Source: Branchipolynoe longqiensis (lineage: Eukaryota; Annelida; Polychaeta; Phyllodocida; Polynoidae). From it: 64,000 nucleotides of DNA. Of the stretch, positions 10,501-18,955 are shown piece by piece (position 1 is the stretch's first letter; each line of letters starts with the position of its first letter). The translations under genes were made by a program, and so were the position numbers. The stretch lies in assembly GCA_030323885.1 (NCBI GenBank), contig CM059190.1, positions 88,387,865 to 88,451,864 of the forward strand. The letters run 5' to 3'. The notes under the pieces were generated by a model. It saw nothing but the letters and a program-made list of their open reading frames with translations, was not told where the DNA came from and searched no databases.

Positions 10501-10647
10501 ATTTAATTCTTACCAGTAGAATAGACTGCACCTCGACAGATCTGCATAAGCTGCTGTGCAAAGTCAAGTGTTTGTGGGCATGCTTAACGCTTAATGCTTA
10601 ATGCCCACAATACTCAGACTCAGACTGAATCATACTCAGGCTTCTCA

Positions 10648-10932
10648 AATTCGGTGGCCGAATCGGTAGAGTGCAGGCTTCCCGTTGCGAAAGGTCGGGA
10701 GTTTGAATCCCACCCGGGTCAAACCATCGACTTAGAAAATGTATACTCGTCGCTACCTAGCCTGGCACGAGGATTGGTGAGCACACTATCAGGATAATGT
10801 GACTGTGTGGGATATCGAATCATGACATGGTGCTGGTGGCCTGGTATCCCATTGGAGGCACAATGATTATGAAGTCATGATATGACCCTAGATGCTGCTA
10901 GGACGTAAAACAACAAAGAAAACAAAACAAAA
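10648..10932 (+). mobile_element. SINE with the second head type
   Basis: The head reads CGGTGGCCGAATCGGTAGAG with box B GGGAGTTTGAATCCCACCC. The body (GACTTAGAAAATGTATACTC, then GTGACTGTGTGGGATATCGA) and tail (GATATGACCCTAGATGCTGC, ACGTAAAACAACAAAG) belong to the common family. It lies in inverted orientation to the copy at 10160-10500, 150 bp away. Confidence 0.8.
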
Positions 10933-11932
10933 AACTTCTCAAATTCAGAAAAGCTCTGTCTTCAATGGGCCGTGTTTGTGTAGCTGTAAGTCGACCTAGA
11001 GATCGGTCCTGAGGGATTCAAGTTTTACGCGACTTCTCTGATTTCTGCGCGTTTTTCTTTTCTGATTTGCAACTTGTGTTGTGTATTTTCTCCACCTATT
11101 ACTTAAGTTTGTTTAAATACTAGGAATTTTGCCATGTTGCTGTACTGAGTAGGGTTCGATTTCCACCAGAACAAGGAAAGTGTCATAGGCGTAGAGTTTG
11201 TCAGGGAATCGTGGGGGGGGGGGGGGGAAGCAGGAAGTGAGGTTTCATCCCGTACTCTCCAAGCGTAGTCTTAATCACTATATCTATGCCCAGTCTGTGC
11301 AAACTATGCTTGGAGAATATGTTGTCATTGTTTTGACAGTACTATCGCCCATCTCGTCCTCCATGTTGGCTTTTCTTTCCTTCTTCTTTTCTGCGATCAC
11401 TTTCACCCCCAAATAAAAGCCCTCTGCATTTCCACTAAAACTCCGATGCACTTGTATTGAGAGAAAGTTAGTCTTAACGTCTCAAACAGCAGGACGTGGA
11501 TGGGAGTGTCGGTATGGTGTTGTAGCATCACTAAATAACCACCAAGTGTGTACCACCAGAGAGGCATGTAGCTTCGCTTCATATGTATAATATTTATAAG
11601 AAATAATAATGTTAAAATGTTGTTTTTATTGTTCGATTTTGAAGAGCCTATTGGGTGTCCATTTCAGGTAATCTACAGGTTTTGGCTTGAACTATCGGGG
11701 TACTTTAGGATTCACATAATTTCTACCCTGAAGCAAGACACACATCCTTCAAATCGAGTAGTTTGCGTTAATCTCATTAGAGTTAGTTCATGATTTTGTA
11801 GTTATTGTTATGAATTATTTATAGTCACTTGTTAAAGCAGGAGGAGGGGTTCAATTAAATCCATCGATCTTCCTCATTCCATTTCTACCACATTGGGCAC
11901 TGGCACTTTTATTATTATTTATTTAGTGATCT
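10933..11932. other. Gene-free stretch
   Basis: I find no supported gene. A 17-base G run lies near 11211-11227. Open frames are short and not protein-like. Confidence 0.5.
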
Positions 11933-11945
11933 TCCGTAACATAAT

Positions 11946-12281
11946 ACCAGACGGGATGGCCGAATGAGTTAGACCGTCCGTCTCCCATGTTGCTAGGTCG
12001 TGGGTTCGAACCCTGGTCGAGTCAAACCAATGACGTAAAAATTTATACTTGTTGCTTCCTAGTCTGGCGATCAGCATTATTAGGATAGGGCAAGGACTGG
12101 TTTGCTCAGTGTCAGGATAATGTGACTGAGTGGGATATCAGGTCATGGTGCTGGCAGCCTGGTCTTCCAGTGGGGCAACACTATAAAGTCGCCATGAGTG
12201 CGCACTGACACAAGTCGGTACCCGTCCTGATATGACCTTAGATGTTGGTAGGATGCAAAACAACAACAAACAAACAAACAA
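11946..12281 (+). mobile_element. Full-length tRNA-derived SINE with target duplication
   Basis: Complete head (ACCAGACGGGATGGCCGAAT), box B GGGTTCGAACCCTGG, body and tail (AGATGTTGGTAGGATGCAAA, CAACAACAAACAAACAAAC). The flanking duplication is TCCGTAACATAAT (11933-11945) and TCCTTAACATAAT (12282-12294), 12 of 13 bases identical. Confidence 0.92.
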
Positions 12282-12468
12282 TCCTTAACATAATTAAAAT
12301 TCACATGGAGCAGGTTAATCTTTACGCAATGAGGTGGATTTGTGGTAATATCTTACTCGGTTGTAGATGGATGGGTCATGTTGTGTGGCTGGTGCTTTCT
12401 GATTTGGTTGATTCAAAGTGTTTTGACAAAGGATCTGTTATTGTTAACAGTTTACTTCGTTGTATTGT

Positions 12469-12838
12469 TAAAGCTGCCTGGTCCTATGAAAGCATAAACC
12501 TTTCTAAACCAAAACATTCAAATAAACCTCATCCTACATATCCAACTTAGATACCGGTGGGCGCGGTGGCCTAATCGGTAGAGCGCGTACCTCGCGTGCA
12601 GAAGGTCGGGAGCTCGGTTCCCGATCGAGTCAATGTCATAAGTCGGCGCCTGTCCTGATTTGACCTTAGGTGTTGCCAGGACGTTAAACTCCACCAACCA
12701 ACATAAAGCCTCACCCCAACCAACCAACTGGATACCGGTGCACTCGTTAAAGCTGCATAGTCCGATGAAAACATAAAATGTTCAAAACCAAAGCACTTAT
12801 CTAAATTTGTTTCTACATATCTAACTTAGATACTGGTG
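12469..12838. repeat. Two direct copies of an approximately 90-bp repeat
   Basis: 12469-12558 and 12749-12838 are diverged direct copies (AAAGCTGCCTGGTCCTATGA versus AAAGCTGCATAGTCCGATGA, both ending ACTTAGATACYGGTG). A SINE sits between them at 12560-12730. Confidence 0.75.
12560..12730 (+). mobile_element. Short SINE with a third head type and 10-bp target duplication
   Basis: The head GGCGCGGTGGCCTAATCGGT with a GAGCGCG-containing box A region is followed by a diverged box B (GCTCGGTTCCCGATCGAGTC). It then jumps directly to the family tail (CCTGATTTGACCTTAGGTGT, TGCCAGGACGTTAAAC) and a CCAACCAAC end. The flanks are the perfect repeat GATACCGGTG at 12550-12559 and 12731-12740. It is far shorter than the other copies because the central body is absent. 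Confidence 0.85.
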
Positions 12839-12879
12839 CACATATTAGCCATTTATCACTGCACAGAAGTGAATACTGA

Positions 12880-13360
12880 GGTAATTGAATAGAACCGGTT
12901 ACTGCAGAAGGTTATGGTGTCAGAGTTTTGGCACGCTTACCAAAATTAATTGTGCATGGTTGCACTTCAAATATCTTAAAAGTTAGGCATTTAAAATAAA
13001 AGTTACTTCAAACTAAAGTAAGGTACATTATACCGATCAGCCTAATGTATTTATCTCAGAAAATCTCAGAAACTCAAAACCATCGGACTATGCAACTTTA
13101 AGCATTTGGTACATAAAAAGGAACGCTAACTCAATTTAATTGAACTTGTTGCTGCTGACATCTGGTATGGTGTCCAGCATTTCGATGTGACCACCAAAAT
13201 TAAATTGTCGTGTCTTCACTTCCAATATATCCAAAGTCAACCATTTAAAATAAAATTTACTTCAAACTAAAGTAGAATAGATTGCAATGACCAACCATCA
13301 TATTTATCTAGAGCAAAATATGCAGAAACTCAATACCGTCGGATTGTGTAGCTTTAAGTT
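12880..13360. repeat. Two diverged direct copies of a dispersed repeat
   Basis: About 12885-13105 and 13148-13353 share ordered strings (ACCAAAATTAA; CATTTAAAATAAAA; TTACTTCAAACTAAAGTA; CAGAAACTCAA-ACC-TCGGA). A related copy, on the opposite strand, occurs near 63285-63480 and a shorter one near 1030-1110. I see no protein coding and no clear terminal inverted repeats. A non-autonomous DNA transposon is possible but unproven. Confidence 0.6.
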
Positions 13361-13789
13361 GTGGTAGAATGTGTCGGTTGTCACGTGACATTCCTGTAGT
13401 TATGTGCAACTAGACTGAACAAGTGACGGTTGGGAAGGTTAGCCGTTTTCCTTGTGCATGTTACATATTACTGTAGTAGTCGGCACTGACTTATCAGGCA
13501 AGGAGCTACATAGATTTGTAGGCGTGGATAGAGTGATTTCATCAGACAACCTAATTATATAGTTTAATGGGTAGGACGTCTAGAATGGCAAGAAGTGTGT
13601 GTTACTGTTAGAATCCTGTTGCGGACGCAATGTTCGCTTTGTTTGCACCGTCCATATGACGTTGCTATAGGCTATATCAGTATATATATGTATGGATATA
13701 TAGAACCCCTCCTCTCTCTATTTCTTTCTGTGTTTATTGCTCTCATTGTCCCTCTATGTCTGTTTATCTGGGTCTCTAAACCTTTATCT
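13361..13789. other. Gene-free stretch
   Basis: No supported gene or recognisable repeat in this short AT-rich interval. Confidence 0.45.
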
Positions 13790-14105
13790 CTCACTCCCTC
13801 TCTCTCCCTTTATTCCTCCTCTCTCCTCTCTCCTCTCTCCTATCTCCTCTCCTCTCCTCTCCTCTCCTCTCCTCTCCTCTCCTCTCCTCTCCTCTCCTCT
13901 CACCTCATCTCATCGCCTCTCACCTCATCTCATCGCCTCTCACCTCATCTCATCGCCTCTCACCTCATCTCATCGCCTCTCATCTCCCCTCTCCCCCCCT
14001 CTCTCCCCCCTCTCCCATTCTCCCCCTCTCTCCCTCCCCCCCATCCCCTCTCCCCCCATCCCCTCTCCCCCCCCATCCCCTCTCCCCCCTTCCCCTTCCC
14101 CTCGC
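13780..14105. repeat. CT-rich simple sequence with a 20-bp minisatellite
   Basis: (CCTCT)n and (CTCC)n tracts enclose four tandem copies of a 20-bp unit (CACCTCATCTCATCGCCTCT) at about 13900-13980. The long open frames here (Ser/Leu/Pro-rich) are artefacts of a strand without purines. Confidence 0.95.
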
Positions 14106-14260
14106 ATCCAGTGTCATGCAACGGTGGGGGTTTATGCGAGTATTAACGACTCTCTCGAACAGCACTATGTAAGCAATCTCGGGCGCCTGTTCATAGATAC
14201 TCTACCCGGGCAGATATGTTATCTGGTGCCCGGGAAGGGGGCTTTATTGGGCGGTAGGGT

Positions 14261-14760
14261 NNNNNNNNNNNNNNNNNNNNNNNNNNNNNNNNNNNNNNNN
14301 NNNNNNNNNNNNNNNNNNNNNNNNNNNNNNNNNNNNNNNNNNNNNNNNNNNNNNNNNNNNNNNNNNNNNNNNNNNNNNNNNNNNNNNNNNNNNNNNNNNN
14401 NNNNNNNNNNNNNNNNNNNNNNNNNNNNNNNNNNNNNNNNNNNNNNNNNNNNNNNNNNNNNNNNNNNNNNNNNNNNNNNNNNNNNNNNNNNNNNNNNNNN
14501 NNNNNNNNNNNNNNNNNNNNNNNNNNNNNNNNNNNNNNNNNNNNNNNNNNNNNNNNNNNNNNNNNNNNNNNNNNNNNNNNNNNNNNNNNNNNNNNNNNNN
14601 NNNNNNNNNNNNNNNNNNNNNNNNNNNNNNNNNNNNNNNNNNNNNNNNNNNNNNNNNNNNNNNNNNNNNNNNNNNNNNNNNNNNNNNNNNNNNNNNNNNN
14701 NNNNNNNNNNNNNNNNNNNNNNNNNNNNNNNNNNNNNNNNNNNNNNNNNNNNNNNNNNNN
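14261..14760. other. Assembly gap (500 N)
   Basis: Exactly 500 N, which is usually a placeholder for unknown length. It is bordered on the left by CT-rich DNA and on the right by the CGACGG repeat, both hard to assemble. Confidence 0.98.
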
Positions 14761-15360
14761 CGTCGGAACAACACCGTCGGGCCGACGGTGGCCCGACGGT
14801 GGCTCACAAGTGGAAAAGGATTGAAACCTAAGGTCGGAACACCACCGGCGGGCCGACGATGGCCCGATGGTATACCAACTGTGGAAAATGAATGCAAACC
14901 ACCGGCGGCCCACCACCGTCGGGCCGACGGTGGCCCGACGGTGGCTCACAAGTGGAAAGGGATTGAACCCTAACGTCGGAACACCACCGGCGGGCCGACG
15001 ACGGCCCGACGGTATACCAAGTGTGGAAAATGAATGCAAACTTGCGGCGGCCCACCACCGTCGGGCCGACGGAGGCCCGACGGTGGCCCGACGGCTCAAA
15101 AGTTTAACCCTAACGTCGGAACACCGCCGTCGGGCCGACGATGGCCCGACGGTGAATCAAAAGTGGAAAGGGATTGATTCCCAACGTCGGAACACCACCG
15201 GTGGCCCGACGGTGGCCCGACGGTGGCTCAAAAGTGGAAAGGGATTGATTCCCAACGTCGGCACACCACCGTCGGGCCGACGGTGGCCCGACGGTGGAAA
15301 GTCGGTGCCGACGGACCGACCAACAGCCGACGTCGGGCCGACGGCTGTGTGCTATCTGGG
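14761..15360. repeat. GC-rich CGACGG palindromic repeat array ending in a terminal repeat
   Basis: Units of roughly 60-75 bp alternate the near-palindrome GTCGGGCCGACGGTGGCCCG with AT-richer spacers (AAGTGGAAAGGGATTGA; TATACCAACTGTGGAAAATG). The array stops at 15360 with GACGGCTGTGTGCTATCTGG-G. This is the reverse complement of the end of the element at 16344-17894 (CCCAGATAGCACACAGCCGT). It is therefore probably the right part of a second, related element whose left part is in the gap. Long frames across it are artefacts. Confidence 0.8.
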
Positions 15361-15574
15361 CAGCCACGGTGCGACCCAACCAGCCACGGTTGAACTCGTT
15401 TGAGCTCGTTTAAACTTGTTTCCGGTACAAAGGCTAGGGGACCAGGTTGGAAACTGAGCGATAATAGATGAAAACTCCTATGCCTTTGCATGAGCAAATA
15501 AATGCCAGGGGACCAGGCTAGACCTCCACAGAGCTAGCAGTGTAGTAAAATATTATTTGACTATGTTGTTGTTG

Positions 15575-15815
15575 TTGTTTGTTCAGACATTATCACATAT
15601 TTATGTATATTTTGCACAGATTAAATTGTTTGAAGTATATTTGAAATTGATCTACATTGATTTCTTTTTAAATCACACAATATCACTACTTAATGAATGG
15701 GAAACTCATCCTGCAAGGGTATGCTCGATATTACCCAGTGGGAACTCGTTTTTCATCCTTTCGTCGCTGTGGACCCTTCTTCAACATTCTCGATGTCGGC
15801 GTCGTGTCACAACCC
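15575..15815 (+). repeat. Fragment of the DIRS-derived block, opposite orientation
   Basis: This stretch matches the minus-strand reading of the block found five times between 29.2 and 47.4 kb. It includes the conceptual peptide NEWETHPARVCSI, which also reads LNEWETHPARVCSI in the 36.4-kb copy. Towards 15780 it matches the part retained only in the copies that keep RT sequence (GGACCCTTCTTC versus GGACCCTTCTCC). It is thus a separate insertion of the same element family. Confidence 0.65.
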
Positions 15816-16343
15816 CGTAAATCAATTCAATTCTTTTATTTTAACTCTCTGCAAGGTATGTTTACAATAAATTGAGGTGATACAATAAATGCATACGAAT
15901 TCCTTACAGACAGAAAGGATCCCAGAAAAGCGATGCTTATCTAGCTGGTCTCCATGATGTGAATGAACAAGTGATGTATGTATTCTCTGTACAATCAGTG
16001 CTTTATGATTAACACAGATTGATAGCTGGGTTATGGCTCAGAATCTAGGTTTTAACTATTTATTTGTAATGTTTTCGAAACATTGGGCAGGTACACCCAT
16101 CTTCAAAAACATCATATTTATTTCACAAATGAAGACAAGGTTTGACATTCCAAGTAATTGGTCATTACTTAAGGGTACATAATAGACAACAAAGGATAAA
16201 GGAAAGTTTGTTTTATTAACGACGACGCTAGAGCACATTGATTTTTATCATTGGCTATTGGAACTCAAGAAAACAAAGCATCATTAGGGAGAATTTAAAG
16301 GGACAGTAACAGGGCCAGCACCACATTACTTAATCAGACTAAT
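15816..16343. other. Gene-free stretch
   Basis: AT-rich, no supported gene. Confidence 0.45.
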
Positions 16344-16759
16344 CCCAGATAGCACACAGCCGTCGGGCTGACGTTGGCTATTGGTCGCACCATCGGCACA
16401 TATTTGCTTCCGTCGGGCCACCGTCGGGCCGACGGTGATGGCCCGCTGCTGGTTTTCAATCATTTTGCACATTTGGGCCACCGTTGAGCCAACATCGGTC
16501 CGACGGTGGTGTCCCGCTGCTGGGTTTCAAGCTTTTGCACATTTGGGCCACCATTGAGCCAACGTCGGGCTGACCGTGGTGGGCCGCCACTTGTTTTCAC
16601 TCAGTTTGCACATTTGGGCCACTGTCGAGCCACCGTCGGGCCGACGGTGGTGGGCCGCCACTGGTTTCCATTCATTTTCCACATTTGGGCCACCGTCAAG
16701 CCAACATCGGGCCGATGGTGCTGGTCCGCACATGCGCAGTTCTTTAAATTTGGTTTCCG

Positions 16760-17195
16760 GCTCGAGTCGCCAGCAGAACACGTGCGATCGTTGAGCAGCG
16801 TTCTTTTTCTACAAATAACTCCAGAAATCGCAGGAATTTTAAGGAATTATTTAACAGGTTTGTTTATTAATATGCTTAGATTATTTTGTAAAAGTTTTGT
16901 AATTTATTACGACGTATTAATGGAATTATTCGTGTTAATACGATTTGAATCGTATTATCCGGTACAGAATGTTGATGGTTCGAGTTGCCAGCAGCGAACA
17001 TGCAATCGTTGAGCAGTGTTCTTTTTCTACAAATAACTCCAGAAATCGCAGGAATTTTAAGGAATTATTTAACAGGTTTGTGTATTAATATGTTTAGATT
17101 ATTTTGTAAAAGTTTTGTAATTTAATACCACGTATTAATGGAATTATTCGTGTTAATACGATTTGAATTGTATTATCCGGTACGGTATGTTGACG
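16760..17195. repeat. 218-bp tandem direct duplication
   Basis: Bases from about 16763 (CGAGTCGCCAGCAG) and 16981 (CGAGTTGCCAGCAG) start two copies with only scattered differences. Both contain GTTCTTTTTCTACAAATAAC and CGTGTTAATACGATTTGAAT and end near ATTATCCGGTAC. Confidence 0.92.
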
Positions 17196-17231
17196 AAGGA
17201 CCGCTATCTTGTTTTTTTCCGAAAACATTAG

Positions 17232-17589
17232 TTTTATTCAAAATTAATAGAAACCAAGACCCCTAACCTTATAAATTTAATATAATCTTTTTGGTAAAGA
17301 TGTTTTCTATATGTGTACCAAGCGATTTGTGGTGGTGTGGTTTTAGAGATATTTCACTTTTTCTAGATTTAATTGAGTTAAACCCTAACCCTACCCCTAC
17401 CCCTACCCTAAACCTAACCCTAAACCTAACCCAACCCCTAAACCTAACCCTAAGCAAATCCAAACAGAAAAAGTGAACTATCTCTAAAACCACACCAAAT
17501 GATAAATCGCTTGGTACACATATAGAAAACATGTTTACCAAAAAGATTATAATAAATTTATAAGGTTTTCTATTAATTTTGAATAAATA
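17232..17589. repeat. AT-rich foldback (long inverted repeat)
   Basis: The left arm at about 17232-17370 and the right arm at about 17466-17589 are inverted copies. TTTGGTAAAGATGTTTTCTA, then TATGTGTACCAAGCG and GTGTGGTTTTAGAGATA, on the left pair with the complementary strings on the right, with a few mismatches and one 15-base extra piece in the left arm. The roughly 95-base loop is telomere-like. Confidence 0.9.
17381..17454 (+). repeat. Degenerate telomere-like repeats in the foldback loop
   Basis: AACCCTAACCCTACCCCTAC followed by mixtures of CCCTAA, CCCTAAA and CCCCTA units. On the opposite strand this is the TTAGGG metazoan telomere motif in degenerate form. It fills the loop between the two arms. 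Confidence 0.9.
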
Positions 17590-17894
17590 TATTGTGTCGG
17601 GCCGACGGCGTTTGCCGCCGTCGGGCCATCGTTGTTTTGTCCAACCTCCCGCTGTCAGCTCGACGGCGGCTGTCGCCGTCATCGCGATGGCGGCTGTCGC
17701 CGTCGTCGCGATGGCGGCTGTCGCCGTCGGCTCGATGATGGTTATTGCCATCGGCCTGATGTTGGCGGCCGCCGTCGAGCTGACGGCGGGAGTTTGGACA
17801 AAACAACGTCGGCCCGATGGCGGTTTCCACCTTTGGGCCGACGGCGTGGCCGACGTCGGGGCGACGTCGGCCCGAGAGCTGTATGCTATCTGGG

Positions 17895-18740
17895 ATCATG
17901 ATAAAATATGGTTATTCCTGGTTGGGATATCTTGAAACAACATATTCGCAGTGAGTTATTTCTGAACCTGGAAGACCAGTGCCTCAGTGTTGATAAAATA
18001 TGTATTCAGAATATGCACCTTTAATGAAATATAGTCAATGGAGTGAATTGTAATTCAGAAGAACATATTGAGGTGTTGACTTTTTGTAATATAATTGGAG
18101 GAATGAAAGAATGTTCTTACTATAATGTCAACCTCAGTTCCCAAAACCAAATCAAAACTGAACTTCAATGTGGGAGTCATTGGGTTTTTCAGCTTGTGTT
18201 CCTTTTCTCTTGTTGTGTCACAGTGCATAGCTCCATTCAATGACATGTAGTCATATATATATATTATTTTATTTATTTTTTGGACTATATATCCATATTT
18301 ATTACAAATGATAATATTGATCAAATAATAGCCTGGACAAATTATGGTTGCGAAGGCGCCAATACAAATCATGTGCAATGAATAATACTTGTCTAAAAGC
18401 TTTATTTGCCGTTTTGTATTATTATCTTGTATTGAAGTTGATTGTTCTGTTGCTCTTGCTTAGAGTTCATGTAACATCTTTATTTTAGTTGCCTTTTTGC
18501 ATTATGTCATTATCTTGAGGTTTATGGCTATTTCCATGGGGTTTTATTTTAATTGCATTGTCTTTTACTAGAGGAGTTTGTAGTGTAGTGTAATTATCGT
18601 TGACCAAAGTACCCACGTCCACGGTGCTAATGCTTTTCCTGGCATATCACTTTATACGTTTGAGATGACAGCAGCATTGATAGTTCATATCAAGTGATAC
18701 AATTGGCACACATATATAGCGATATGCCGATATGTGAGTG
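17895..18740. other. Gene-free stretch
   Basis: No supported gene. AT-rich with short TA runs. Confidence 0.45.
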
Positions 18741-18741
18741 A

Positions 18742-18955
18742 CCAGTCGGGATGGCCAAATGAGTTGAGCATTTTGGTAGATCGTCAGCTTCGAATCCAAG
18801 GGTTTGAACCCTGGTCAAGTCAAACCAATGACTTAAAAAATGCATACTTAGCCAACCAGTCCTTGCCCTATCCTAGTAATGCCCAGCGCCTGGATAGGAA
18901 TCATCAAGTATCAATCTTTAAGTCATTGGTTTGAGTTGACCAGGGTTTGACCAAA
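18742..18955. mobile_element. Two SINE pieces joined tail to tail in inverted orientation
   Basis: 18742-18843 is a plus-strand SINE head (GACCAGTCGGGATGGCCAAA, box B AGGGTTTGAACCCTGGTCAA) reading into CAATGACTTAAAAAATGCAT. At about 18845 the sequence switches to the minus-strand body (GCCAACCAGTCCTTGCCCTA) and ends with GTTTGAGTTGACCAGGGTTT, the complement of box B. The inner body and tail of both copies are missing. Confidence 0.75.

Larger units (their letters stand above)
16344..17894. mobile_element. 1.55-kb composite element with terminal inverted repeats
   Basis: The left end CCCAGATAGCACACAGCCGT is mirrored at the right end (17894 inward, reverse complement CCCAGATAGCATACAGCTCT, continuing with CGGGC-GACGT on both). 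The interior is, in order: CGTCGGGCC-type palindromic subrepeats separated by CATTTGGGCCACC (16360-16740), a 218-bp direct duplication (16760-17195), an AT-rich foldback (17232-17589) and a second CGACGG-rich arm (17596-17880). No transposase is visible, so it would be non-autonomous. AT flanks both ends, which could be a 2-bp duplication or chance. I do not recognise the superfamily. Confidence 0.75.

Noticed and set aside
13595..14146. Long Ser/Leu/Pro-rich open frames
   Set aside because: They result from CT-only sequence without stop codons on one strand. There is no protein-like composition and the frames run into simple repeats and the gap.
14191..15497. Several long frames on both strands across the CGACGG arrays and the N gap
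   Set aside because: GC-rich palindromic repeats stay open in all frames and the gap adds unknown residues. Translations are repeats of RRADGGPTVA or its mirror and not a gene.
16360..16740. Regularly spaced palindromic repeats that look CRISPR-like
   Set aside because: Spacers are themselves repeated, units vary in length, the context is a eukaryotic mobile element, and no cas-like genes occur.
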